NCBI GenBank assembly: GCA_026119855.1
Contig: JAOWBW010001458.1
Span: 186,001 to 250,000, forward strand
Source of the DNA: Campanula takesimana
Lineage: Eukaryota; Streptophyta; Magnoliopsida; Asterales; Campanulaceae
Reading direction: 5' to 3'
Length of the DNA stretch: 64,000 nucleotides
Part shown: positions 9,101 to 18,271 of the stretch, in pieces
How positions within the stretch are numbered: the stretch's first letter is position 1
Layout of the letters: each line of letters begins with the position of its first letter
The notes under the pieces: generated by a model
What the model saw: the letters and a program-made list of their open reading frames with translations, nothing else
Database searches by the model: none
Told to the model about the DNA's origin: nothing
Translations under genes and position numbers: made by a program

Positions 9101-11826
9101 ACTAAGAGCTTGTATGGCCTTAAACAAGGTCCTAGGCAGTGGTACAAAAAGTTCGATCGATTCATGCACGATATTGATTTTATCAGATGTGGGGCGGATC
9201 ATTGTTGCTACTTCAAGAACACGGACAACGGGTACATAATCTTGCTGTTATATGTGGATGACATGCTAATAGCGGGCTCTAGCAGTAGAGAGGTAAACAG
9301 ATTGAAGGCTCAGTTGTCAGAACGGTTCGAGATGAAGGATTTGGGGGAGGCCAGAAAAATCTTGGGCATGCGGATTGACCGGAATAGGGAGTCGGGTAAG
9401 TTGGTTCTTTTACAAGCAGAATACGTTGAGAAAGTCTTGGCAAGATTTTGCATGGAAGAGGCTAAGCCAACAGGGACACCATTGGGTATGCACTTCAAGC
9501 TATCTGAGAAGGACTTACCTAAGGGCAAGGAGGAGCGTGACAAGATGGAGAGGACTCCATATGCTTCGGCAGTGGGGAGTCTAATGTATGCAATGGTGTG
9601 TACAAGGCCAGACATTGCACATGCGGTGGGAGTAGTCAGCCGGTACATGGGCAATCCAGGGAAGCAACATTGGGAAGCGGTCAAATGGATCCTGCGTTAC
9701 TTAAAAGGTACTGCTGGGAAGGCTCTATGTTTCTCAAGCAAGGAGGTCGTGTTAGCGGGTTATGTTGATGCGGATTTGGCATCAAGCGATCTAGACAAGA
9801 GGAGAAGTACTACGGGTTATGTTTTCACATTGGGTGGTACGGCAATCTCCTGGGCTTCTAAATTGCAGAAGATCGTGGCTCAGTCGACTGCGGAAGCAGA
9901 ATATATGGCAGTGACAGAGGCAAGCAAAGAGATGGTATGGTTGCAGAATTTCTTGGGTGAACTTGGGAAGACGCGAAGTGGTAATGCTCTCTACAGTGAC
10001 AATCAGAGTGCAATTCATTTGGCTAGGAATCCGGCGTTTCATTCTAGGACGAAGCACATTGAGCTGAGGTTTCACTACATCAGGCATCTCTTGGAAAGGA
10101 TGATCTTAAGGCTAGAGAAGATATTGGGATCGGAGAACCCGACTGACATGTTAACTAAGGTGGTAAACCTTGATAAATTGAAGCTATGTATATCTTCAAT
10201 GGGGATTGGAGAATAGAAGAGGAGGATGGCACTACCATGATCGAGGTGAGCACTAGGACGACACCAATGATGAGTTGAAGACGGATACGAGGTTTGTATA
10301 TGCGGTTGATCTCTAGGTGGGAGATTGTTGGAGGAGAGATCTTCTAAGGAACAAAGAGGAGGACAAGCTGGCGGACATACCGAGCGAGCGCCTGGTATAG
10401 ACCAGGCGGGCGCCCTTTTGGGCAGAAGGTTTTGGTTCCTGGCGGATTAATTCAGGCGGGCGCTTGGGGTAACCCAAGCGGGCGCTCGGTGCCCCGATGG
10501 GAATTCGGGAAATAGCAGTTTTAACGGGATTTCTCTTATGTTTAGGTTTAGGTCTCATTCTAGGTTTGCTATATAAATAAAGTTCCGCCCCATAACTCAT
10601 TGTACCTTCATACAAACATATTATAGTGCAAGATCCTGGCTTGGTAGTGCCCCCAGACGTAGTCAAACATATTGACGAACTGGGTTAACAATTTCTGTGT
10701 CTTTTCTTTTGCTTTATTTCTTGTGCTTGTTTGTGGTGCCTTTGCCATTTTTAGAGTTCCACCGGAAAAATACCACTTACACAAAAAGAAAAAATTCCCT
10801 CCACTTTCTCTTTCCTTCCCAATTTCAACAACTATCTACTTACTATTCCATATCCCACTTGCTATTCTAAACCCCACTTTCTCTCTCATTTCCACTCACA
10901 ACTAGACATGGCCAAAAACGGGTTGCATGGGTATGGGTCTCAATGTGAAGGACCCGAAACCAAACCGTGTAGTGCACGGGTACGGGTGCGGTTCATGCAC
11001 GGGTTATGCAGGTACGGGTCGTGCGGGTCACAACATCTTCTTTTCCAACGTCTTTTCTTAATACCTGTTCCCAAAAGCAAATTGGTACTTTGTTTTGGGA
11101 CGGAGGGAGTATAAATTGACACACTCCAAACTCTGCCGCTCCACTACAACTCGCAGTGGAGATTATGACAACAACTCTCATTTTCTTTTATGGAGCGGTA
11201 GTGATTTAATGGAAGAGTTACAATTGACCAAACAGTCAAAATACGAAAAAAAAAAACATGCTTTGACTATCTACCAAATCTCTAAATTGACTGAAAATAT
11301 TGACAATAACCGAGTTCAATTTATGACAAACCTGCATCTTGACATCAGTAACAGCACCTTTTTCTCTCCAATCAAAACTCTCCGGCAACCCCTTCACGTC
11401 CATCTCCGGAGCCGTACCACCGACTCCATTCAATTGATTACCGCCGCCGCCTTTCAATCCCATAAACATAGTCTCGAATTCCTCTTCCGACACATCGGAA
11501 AACGGCGTAACACCATGGACGGCCGTCGGATCGAGCAGCTGGTGTTCAGCGGCCCTGATCAAATTCTTGGCGAAAATCCCGAGGCGGTGCAGGTACTCCT
11601 CACGCGTAGTGTATTCTTTCCCGTAGTCCGATATGAAGGCTTTGAATCGGTGCTCGGTGGCGGTGCCGAGGAGGTGGTGGTGGTGGTGGTAGGGATGGGA
11701 AGGATCGTCTGTGACTTGGACTATTTTAAGGTCCTCTGGTCTAGCATGGACGCCGTCGACGAAGACGGTGAGTGCGCAGGTTAAAACGGAAATGACCACG
11801 GCGTACGATAGAAGACCTCCTCCCAT
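2838..11826 (-). CDS. RD19-like: RD19/cathepsin F-like cysteine protease, whole gene (4 exons)
   Basis: This is a secreted or vacuolar papain-family (C1A) endopeptidase. Exons on the minus strand are 11332-11826, 5349-5468, 4693-4936 and 2838-3112. They sum to 1134 bp, 377 residues plus stop, with GT/AG junctions and consistent phases (0, 0, 1). The protein has a signal peptide ending near residue 28 (VFVDGVHA), an I29-type prodomain (about 55-115), and a mature domain starting near LPESFDW. Catalytic residues are present: Gln165 (last codon of exon 1), Cys171 in GSCGSCWAFS, His314 in NHGVLLVGYG and Asn341 in KNSWG. The paired-cysteine block CDSGCSGGLM and the ending GMCGMNTMVSAV are typical of RD19. 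Usual family length is about 360-375 residues. The conserved VKDQ before the active site reads VKMQ here. Intron 1 is 5.86 kb because it holds a MITE and a Copia element; introns 2 and 3 also carry MITEs. The frame is intact, so it is probably functional if the large intron is spliced. Confidence 0.92.
3285..3830. mobile_element. Tourist-like (PIF/Harbinger) MITE in protease intron 3
   Basis: The element is 3288-3827 (540 bp), flanked by TTA target duplications (3285-3287, 3828-3830). Its inverted ends start ggctccgtttgtttcgcgga and, on the other strand, gactccgtttgtttggcgga, and continue through aacttccggaaaac. A TTA duplication with G-rich ends followed by TTTG is the PIF/Harbinger signature. 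Confidence 0.85.
3865..4125. mobile_element. Stowaway MITE in protease intron 3
   Basis: Ends ctcactccgtccctaaatga and catttaaggacaaaagaag lie between TA dinucleotides at 3865-3866 and 4124-4125. It belongs to the same family as the element at 2070-2331. Confidence 0.8.
4220..4505. mobile_element. Stowaway MITE in protease intron 3 (282 bp)
   Basis: TA duplications (4220-4221, 4504-4505) enclose ends ctcactccgtcccacctcac and gtgaggtgggacgaagggag. An internal copy of the end motif (agtgggacggacc, about 4451) is also present. A truncated relative lies at 26659-26872. A lone Stowaway end (gggggcggagggagta) at 4589-4604 follows a poly(A) run. Confidence 0.88.
4693..4936 (-). CDS. RD19-like: Protease exon 3
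   Basis: This 244-bp exon encodes CDAKEKRACDSGCSGGLM through VNHGPLA. It starts after acceptor AAG at 4938-4937 and ends at donor GTAACT (4692-4687). It leaves one base (phase 1), which completes a Val codon with exon 4. Confidence 0.92.
5088..5257. mobile_element. Short Stowaway MITE in protease intron 2
   Basis: TA duplications (5088-5089, 5256-5257) flank inverted ends ctctctccgtcccaaaatga and tcatttcgggacaaagggag. The inner inverted words agtctc and gactat extend the stem. Confidence 0.85.
5349..5468 (-). CDS. RD19-like: Protease exon 2: active-site cysteine
   Basis: This 40-codon exon is too short and too interior to show as an ATG-initiated frame. It encodes GSCGSCWAFSTTGSIEGANF, then the stretch ending LNLSEQQLVDCDHT. 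The acceptor AG is at 5470-5469 and the donor GTCAGT at 5348-5343. It supplies the nucleophile Cys171. The phase is 0 at both ends, matching exons 1 and 3. Confidence 0.92.
5794..6258 (+). repeat. 5' LTR of intron-1 Copia element (465 bp)
   Basis: It begins TGTTGGAG and ends ACAACA. A promoter-like tatataaataaag word is at about 6038-6050. Two GC-rich inverted words (gcgcctggtatagaccagg and ttggggtaacccaa) occur near 5858-5946 and may form hairpins in the transcript leader. Confidence 0.88.
6261..6273 (+). other. Degenerate primer binding site
   Basis: The word tgatatctagagc lies three bases inside the 5' LTR. It resembles the usual initiator-Met tRNA site TGGTATCAGAGC with a few mismatches. 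Confidence 0.5.
6329..10216 (+). CDS. Copia gag-pol polyprotein with one early stop
   Basis: Translation in one frame starts at the ATG at 6329 (MGKDKQAVEKFDGSDYGFW). An in-frame TGA at 6455-6457 ends it after 42 codons. From the ATG at 6482 the same frame is then open for 1244 residues. Counting from 6482, the zinc knuckle CYHCKELGHYKKDC is at 192-205 and the protease LDSGASFHSC has Asp237. The integrase zinc region is LWHCRLGH (His364), with the DDE residues at Asp426, Asp489 and Glu525. Reverse transcriptase YVDD is at 924-927. RNase H contains YVDADLAS near 1094 and ends near SDNQSAIHLARN. Only the first gag segment is cut off, so an internal start could still give most of the polyprotein. 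This is a plant Copia, possibly Tork/TNT1-like. Confidence 0.93.
10326..10740 (+). repeat. 3' LTR of intron-1 Copia element, truncated
   Basis: It begins TGTTGGAG after the purine-rich primer aggtgggagat (10315-10325). It matches the 5' LTR through gtggtgcc and then stops, missing the 50 bp that end the 5' copy. Because that terminus is gone, no target duplication can be read. Confidence 0.88.
10741..11080. other. MITE interior with ACGGGT-rich insert
   Basis: Continuation of the split MITE. At about 10905-11030 there is an insert rich in acgggt words (gacatggccaaaaacgggtt and several gggtacggg-like words). It recalls the hAT element at 13610-14546, but I could not define its ends. There is no gene here. 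Confidence 0.35.
11332..11826 (-). CDS. RD19-like: Protease exon 1: signal peptide, prodomain, mature N terminus
   Basis: This exon holds 165 codons from the ATG at 11826. A hydrophobic leader (LLSYAVVISVLTCALTVF) comes first. Then comes a His-rich linker, the inhibitory prodomain with EHRFKAFISDYGKEY, and the start of the mature enzyme, PESFDWREKGAVTDVKMQ. The donor is CAG|GTTTGT at 11331-11330. The start is the only in-frame ATG before the signal peptide. Confidence 0.9.
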
Positions 11827-11992
11827 GATGATGTAGTATCGGCTAGTTCAGTTTTGGATGAATTTTTTCTTTCCGTCAGAGGTAAACAAATAGGTAGAGG
11901 AAGAAGATGACTTCATTAAGTCATTCGAGTGGAAGTTACAATACTACCCTTGGAATATTGTGCTTTTCTTTACTTAATTTTGGAGAAAAATT
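11827..11992 (-). promoter_or_regulatory. Upstream flank / probable 5' UTR and promoter of the protease
   Basis: This is the sequence immediately 5' of the protease start codon on the minus strand, before MITE remnants begin near 11993. It is AT-rich. I could not fix a TATA box or transcription start with confidence. Confidence 0.3.
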
Positions 11993-12187
11993 GTTCTCTA
12001 TCCGTCCCAAAAATGATATTCGCATTTGACAATTCAAACTTTTTAAAGATATAAACATTTGTTACCCGAGTCATGCTATGCTATGCTATGTTTTTGCACT
12101 TTTAAGCCTAAATTGTGGAAATGTGAAAAACTTTTTGAAACAATAAAAAATGACAATTAGAAAGATCATTTTGAGGCGGAACGAGTA
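11993..12187. mobile_element. Degenerate Stowaway MITE
   Basis: Ends tctctatccgtcccaaaaat and atcattttgaggcggaacga are imperfectly complementary, with TA at the right end (12186-12187). It lies close upstream of the protease and may have become part of its promoter. Confidence 0.55.
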
Positions 12188-12256
12188 TAATAGAAAATAA
12201 TATGAAATTATACAAAAAATTTAAACAAAATGTTGCACAACAAATAATGAACCACA

Positions 12257-12539
12257 TACTCCCTCCCTCTCATTAAACTTCAAAACAACTAATTATCAAC
12301 CAAATACTCCTCATTTCTCATTAAATTTTAAAGTTAAAGAAAAATATATCAACTTAATTACCAATTGCACTTTGAGATTTTAAAGAAAATCAGATTATCT
12401 TAGTGAAAGACTAAAAATTGTTACTTAGAGTTTTTTTTTAATGGTGAATCAATAACTATTTTTAAATTTTTAATAAGATAACATATTCACTATAATTATA
12501 TAGTCAAAGTGCAATAGAGTTGATCATTTTTTACAAACA
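12257..12539. mobile_element. Stowaway remnants
   Basis: Two left-type ends, actccctccctctcattaaa and actcctcatttctcattaaa, lie about 47 bp apart. They are followed by inverted words (caattgcactttga and tcaaagtgcaatag) near 12363 and 12503. No clean right end is visible, so these are probably eroded copies. Confidence 0.4.
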
Positions 12540-12821
12540 TGCTTCCTCCGTTCCAGCACAAGTAAAACTTCTTTCCTTTTTAAGTCGTTTCAAAACAATT
12601 GAGACTGCCTAAAATGGACATGTTTTAATATATGTATAGTCAATCAAACCCACTATTTAAACTCACTCATATCTTCATTTTTCACCACTCAATTTATTCA
12701 ACCAATACTATTATTTACCCAACTCATTATCTCTCTTCATTTTCTGCCACACATACACTACTTTTCTCTTAATTATTGTGCTCACTCCATTAGTTCTACT
12801 TGTGATGGGACGAAATGAGTA
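12540..12821. mobile_element. Stowaway MITE, degenerate
   Basis: Ends gcttcctccgttccagcaca and acttgtgatgggacgaaatg are complementary with mismatches. The interior words cattttcaccactcaattta and aattattgtgctcac match the family at 27870-28147. Confidence 0.7.
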
Positions 12822-12844
12822 TTTTCTATGGTGAGTTAAATCAT

Positions 12845-13001
12845 TTTTTTCATCGGTCTTTTTATACGTGCAAAACTAAATGTTTGGAAAGGATATTACA
12901 AAATTATATATGAATCTTTGTCATCAAAGTGTACAAAAAGTTGGCATTTTCAGATATCCTTTAAAATGAAATTTGAACATTCATTTAGAGCAGATGTAGT
13001 A
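12845..13001. mobile_element. Truncated Stowaway copy
   Basis: It matches the right half of the element at 2070-2331 (catcggtctttttatacgtgc to catttagagcagatgtag), ending at TA 13000-13001. The left terminus is missing. Confidence 0.6.
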
Positions 13002-13214
13002 ATATTTTTAATTGAGGATGTATTATTGAAGCGAAAAGAAATTGGGAAAGGGTAATGGAGTAATTTACTAGCTAGGATTGACCAAGGAACGGATGAGAAG
13101 TGAAGCTGCATGCTGTCATCCCTCTTTAGCATGCATACACGTGGATATGCAGTCTCTTATGTAACTCCACGTATACACTCATCTTTGGCTCGCTTGCCTA
13201 TATTTTGGGTTTGT

Positions 13215-13420
13215 GATTTTGTGTTAATTTTATGAATAATACTATGGCAAAAAATATCACAAAAACTTTCTCACAAAATCATAGGTGCAATGATTTTATT
13301 GGTGTTTTTAAGTAGAGTGTGGCGGGTCCATTATCGATACAATCAATAAAATATCGTCACCTCATTTTATGATTAATATTTTGTGTCCCTAACATTGCTT
13401 TAATTTCTATTGGCAAAGAC
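13215..13420. repeat. Dispersed repeat, about 170 bp (copy 1)
   Basis: The segment tggcgggtccattatcgatac...caaaatatcgtcacctcatttt is repeated in inverted orientation at 62225-62395. It may be a MITE family, but the ends are unclear. Nothing else is recognised between 13002 and 13609 apart from a poly(T) run near 13446. Confidence 0.5.
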
Positions 13421-13609
13421 TATATTTTAGCCACTTAACTTACCGTTTTTTTTTTTTTTTTTTTTTTTAACAGCTGAACTATATCATTCATTTCAAGGCA
13501 ATTTTTATCGTTTACAAATTCCTATGAAATCTATTACAGTCTTATCTAAAGCTCTGCCGATCTATAGCCCTGCCTATTACAAGTTCCTATGGAGTTTCAC
13601 CATTGTCGA

Positions 13610-14546
13610 GCTATTACTAGGGATGGCAACGGGTCGGATACGGTCCGGATATTGCAAAACCCGTATCCGACCCGAGGTCACTGAAGCCATATCCGTATCC
13701 GTCCGTATCCGGCTAGGGGCGAATCCGTATCCGCCCGAAGATCCGCCCAATTTAATAAAAAAAAAATAAAAAATTATTAAGTCTAAGAAATGGTTTTCAT
13801 TTTGCAGATTAAAGATAAAAACCTGTAAAAATTGAACAAATTTCACATTACTCACAAAAATGTTACTCCCTTCATCCCTAAAATCAATCGGAATTAAGGA
13901 AAATCGAATCCGAAAATCAAATCAATCGGAAAACGGAAAATCGAATCCCAAAAATCAAATGAATCACGAAGAAAACGTACCTGACTTTGACTTCGATTTG
14001 GTGAAGGGAGAGAGATGAGAGACGGCGATGATTAGCCCAGATCCAAGGTCGTCGTCGATGAGGTCTGTCCTCTATCCTTGCTCTCTCTTCGTGTTCGTCG
14101 TCGTCGTCTTCTTCTTCTTCTTCTTCTTCTTCTTCTTCTTCGTGGCCGGATCATCGCGTCGTCGTCGTCGTCGATGAGGTCGGTGACTCGGTCGCTCGGT
14201 TCAATCGTCGGCGTCGGCGGTCGACCTCTCTCTCTCTTGACGGCGGTATTGAAAAAGAAAGAAAGAAAACCCTATGCTACCTCTCTCGCCTCACACTCAC
14301 AGACACAATATATAAACATGGGTGGGGTTGTAATTATAATTTAACATAAGGGTAAAATAGTAAATAGCCATCCCCGGATTGTGTACGGGTCGGATACGGG
14401 TCGGATACGGACGGATCTCGGACAGAATCCGAACCCGTATCCGAACCCGCCGGATTTTTAAAATCTATTACCAAACCCACCCATCCCCGGTCGGATTGTC
14501 TCGGATACGGATCGGGTTCGGTAAAATTGCCATCCCTAGCTATTAC
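13610..14546. mobile_element. hAT element, 921 bp, exact 8-bp duplication
   Basis: The element is 13618-14538. Its ends are tagggatggcaacgggtcgg and, inverted, tagggatggcaattttaccg, followed on both sides by runs of GGGTCGGATACGG-type words. The flanking direct repeat GCTATTAC (13610-13617, 14539-14546) is exact. The middle (about 13980-14280) is gene-like: GC-richer, with trinucleotide runs gtcgtcgtc and cttcttctt. That suggests captured host leader DNA, but no protein is recognised. Confidence 0.88.
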
Positions 14547-14769
14547 AGCGAATTTCAACTATTATCATCCATATATCTCTTCACCCCTTTTTGATTTACA
14601 AAAATAAGGTTGAGCACATTAATTATAAAATAAAAAATGATGTGTTGTGAGTGTCAGATAGTTGGGTAAAAAAAGAAAGTGAGGTAGGAAAAGTGGGTAC
14701 TATTATTTGAAAAGTGTTAAAAAAAAATCTATTTTATTTTCGAATTTTGTTGATTAAAGTGAAACAGTA

Positions 14770-15020
14770 AAAAATAAAAATGTTCCATCCGTCCCAGTTT
14801 AAGGTTTTTACTTTCCTTTCTAGTCTGTCTCAAATTAAGCTTTTTAGTTGCTTTATTGCTTAAAATGGATAATGGGACCCACTTGTCATTCTCACAACAA
14901 AAACTTTTTACCCACTTTCTCTGTCCTACTTTACTTTTCATATTCAAATTTTCAAAATATTATTTTTTCTTGATCTCTGTGTAAAGTCAAACCACGAACA
15001 TTAAACTGAAACGGATGAGT
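14770..15020. mobile_element. Stowaway-like MITE remnant
   Basis: The left end ttccatccgtcccagtttaa and right end ttaaactgaaacggatgag are roughly complementary, and the interior is AT-rich. A half copy of the same kind (ctctccgtctcagtttaag) is at about 27832-27850. Confidence 0.5.
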
Positions 15021-15189
15021 TTCAAATTTTGTAGATTAACAAAAATATTTTAAAGGTCATAGATAGTATCTCATGTGACCACATAATAAACATCGTTAAA
15101 TATTTAACAAATTATTCAATATAGTTAATTCAAATCTAACAATCTTCTTTGTAATCTAAATTGACAAGTCTACTCTCATCTTGAATATG

Positions 15190-15900
15190 TTATCTACTGT
15201 ATTCAAAACCCATTTTTACTAACCATGATTCCGATATGTGTATATGAAGAGCCCACGTCTTACGGGCCGAGCTCCAAATTATGAATCGGGCCCAACTGAT
15301 CCACTCAATAAACGACCCAAGACAAGCTCACTTCGAGCCTCGAAGTCAACATGGCTCCCCCGAGCTCATCTCGACGAGGTCACTCCCCCTTGTCCTCCAA
15401 AGGACATCTGTCCAGACGACAAACCCCTAGGCTCCCGCCGTGAGCTCCCCATCAACGGGGTCACCACCTCGGCGAGCTCGATAACGTGTTAAAGGGACAA
15501 GTCGTACCATCGTATTAAATGGCCGATGGGCTCTCCTGACAACCTACGTCCTTCCGTACGGTATTCGTCCAACCACGACATGCGGTGGTTACACACTGTC
15601 CCATCCAGTCTGCAGCCCAACCAGGAGCTCCCACGTGGCCTTCCGGACAATAGCTAAACCATGGAGACCTTAAACTACCACACTAAACACACAGAGAGAA
15701 CCCTAGTTCTCTTCCAAGGTATTCCACGCTTTGTTCTTAGCCCTCATAGAGACCTTACTCTCACACCTGATGGTCTAAGCTGTGATCAAACCCGGCCTTG
15801 ACCTTAACGGTGTTATTTGTTGTGTTGTGATCGTAGAGACACACGTACCGAGCCCAAATATCCATCCTTCACAGTGACCCAAATTCCGTTATGTCATCGG
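15190..15900. other. GC-richer repeat, possible LTR remnant
   Basis: This 600-bp block is clearly less AT-rich than its surroundings, with many gagctc and cgaggtc words and no protein match. Direct words gattccg (15228) and aattccg (15881) near the two sides could be eroded target duplications. It resembles a solo Gypsy LTR in composition only; a TG...CA boundary could not be fixed. Confidence 0.3.
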
Positions 15901-16150
15901 TATATATGGAGATGTATTAACTACGATTGAATGACTACTTACATTAGGGTTTAGGGACCCGTGAAACCGTGAGGATGGGTGACCAGGGGAAAGGAAAAAA
16001 GAAAAGATGATGGATGGGGACCTGAGAAAAAAAGAGGGGGATGGTGTGACTGTAGCAACGATGGTGGGGAGAATGGGCCGGAGTGACATGAGAGTGGTTA
16101 TGGGTTGAGTAGAGAGAGTAGGGATTAAATTTTGGAGCTGAATGAGATGA
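15901..16150. other. Purine-rich flank, no gene seen
   Basis: This is the sequence into which the MULE at 16151 inserted, and it continues at 24250. It is G/A-rich on the plus strand (gggtgaccaggggaaagg and similar). No gene or defined repeat is seen. Confidence 0.3.
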
Positions 16151-16765
16151 GTAAGAGGGGGCCAAAATATGTTTAGCCCCCAAAGTATCCACCCATTCCC
16201 ACTTTGCTACCCAAACCCAATTTTGTCCCAAAGTGACCCTCTAATTTGCCATTTGTCCCAGTTTGACCTATGACCCCCCTTGACCCCTAACGACGTTAGA
16301 AAATTAACGAGAAATGGTCATGTGCATGTCATGTGAGGGTTCTTGTTGTCATTTTTCTTGAAAATAGAAGGGTATAAAGGTCCATTTATATTGAGGGTGA
16401 CAATTACTTCTCCACCTAACCCCACCATCCTCATCAGTCAACAACCACCACCACCACCCAAATCCGGCCACCATTACAGCCATATCCTGCAGCCACCACC
16501 ACCATTTCTCCAAAGTCCAACCACCATCACCATTTCTCCAAAATTCCGACCACCACCATCACCATTTCTCCACAGCCACCATCATCAACCTTCATTCACC
16601 GCCACCACCACCATCAATTTTCCAGAATCCGGTGACCACCGCCGCCATTTTTCCAGAATCCAGTGACCACCACCACCACCCAAAATCGATCGAGAGATGA
16701 AAAATCGATCAAAAATTCAAATCAGGATATGCAGTCCAAAAATCGATCGAAATCAAAGAGTTTCT

Positions 16766-17760
16766 TGTTAGTGGTTTACAACAGAAAGAACAAATACAGA
16801 ATAATAAATTGAACAATAAACTTGAAATACAGAAAGTAAAATTCGATTGTCGTTTGCACGAGCCCAGTTGGTCACTGTCTCCTTATGACTTATTCGTCCC
16901 TTCACCACGTGTGCTTGAGTTTTGTCGGGACGCTAGCCTCCCAGGATAGAACGTGCGGACCGGGGGCACTTTGCACCTAAGTTTCCCGGCGAACTGAATT
17001 GCGCTTGGACAGAATCACCACTATTAAACAATGCAAGGAGACCAAGGAAATCGCAGAACAATATGCAGCAAAAGAAAGATGGAGGAAGATTGTTTTTTAT
17101 AAGTGTGTTTCAACCAGTTTGTGAACACTTCTTTTTATAGCTGCACAAAGCCAAGAATCTGAAACTGAAATCTGCAATTAAACTTGAAATTAAAACTCTG
17201 TTTTAATTCGAATCTTTCAGTTTTTATTTGCTGCACTTAATCTCGAAATTAAGACTGCAATTAACCCATTGATACTTGGCAGTTACAATGTTAGAAATCA
17301 AAAACTGCTCATTATTTTTGATTCACAAACCAAAAATTTTACCAAAAGGTGGGTTGGTCCGACTAGGCCATTTCGGTGCTACATTCGTGTCCGCAGGACG
17401 CGCCCATGCACGAGTACGCACCTCGCAAACCAAATTTGGGATTTGATTTGCACCCCCCCTGCGCGCGAGAGAGAGCCTCTATGCTACTTAGTCTTGAACA
17501 CTACTCTAGTGTCCAAGTCTTTATACTAGCAAAAGGTTCATTTCCCTTCCAATGTGGGATATCCACATTTTCACTTTCCAACCCACTTACTTTGAGCATT
17601 CATATCTCATTCATCCAATAACCATTTTGGACAAATTAATACTTGATTTCATTCTTCTCATGGAGTAGAACACAAACCCATAATCAATTTTGTCGTTGGA
17701 CAAAATTACCCTTATGGAAATTCCGCATAATTTCCTTCAAAACCACACTATTTTCCAACA
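16766..17760 (-). repeat. 3' LTR of the 16.8-23.4 kb Copia element
   Basis: This 995-bp LTR runs from TGTTAGTGG to TTCCAACA on the plus strand. It differs from the other copy at about 18-20 positions, roughly 98% identity by eye. Confidence 0.92.
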
Positions 17761-18271
17761 ATCCCCCACATGAAGGAAATTCATGAGGATGGGTGATAAA
17801 GTCCGGCAGTCGAAAACCTGCATAGGATAGGTAGGGTATGCCCTTTGAACCTTCCCTTGCAAGATATATTTACTCTACTCGCTAATCAGTAGACACGATG
17901 TCCTTGAACTGCTAGCTTTTTATGTAGCCGATCATATACTTTGCACAGGTATCGCCCTAACACAATTCAGCTCTCATAGCTGTGTCCATTATGGCCCTGG
18001 AGCACAATGCCTGGTTCTGTGAGAAGGTCTAAGAATTTAGCCTCACATAATTCTTCTCAAAGCGGCCCACACTTCTTTCTCACATAGGTGATTCTTTTAA
18101 GTAACCCATTTTACTTCACATAAGAATCATTAAAAACCAACGGCTTAACCTCATTTCTCTCGGGATGTCACTTTTAAGGAATGGGTATGGGGTAACCCCC
18201 ACAGTGACGCTACAAGTCTTTTAACAGTTAGGTTGTCCCTTTTGAACCTAGATCTTGGGATCTCCAGTCAA

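Larger units (their letters stand above)
5794..10740 (+). mobile_element. Copia LTR retrotransposon in protease intron 1
   Basis: This is a nearly complete plus-strand element in protein order gag, protease, integrase, reverse transcriptase, RNase H, which is the Copia order. The LTRs are 5794-6258 and 10326-10740; the 3' copy lacks its last 50 bp. Over the shared 415 bp the LTRs differ at roughly six positions with no gaps, so the insertion is young. It is antisense to the host gene, which it lengthens by almost 5 kb. Confidence 0.93.
5763..11111. mobile_element. Stowaway-like MITE split by a Copia insertion (protease intron 1)
   Basis: The left end, ctccctctgtcccaaaacaa (from 5765), and the right end, ttgttttgggacggagggag (to 11109), are complementary and each abuts a TA (5763-5764, 11110-11111). 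The Copia element at 5794-10740 lies between them. The MITE body resumes at 10741-11080 with a taccactta...aaaag segment that also occurs at 29217-29315. Confidence 0.75.

Noticed and set aside
6748..9684. Minus-strand frames opposite the Copia polyprotein
   Set aside because: They are shadows of the dense plus-strand coding sequence.
11095..11784. 229-residue plus-strand frame
   Set aside because: It lies opposite protease exon 1, which has a clear family match; the plus-strand reading has no domain.
16343..16666. 107-residue Pro/His/Thr-rich frame
   Set aside because: Produced by CCACCA simple repeats inside a MULE; no domain or start context.
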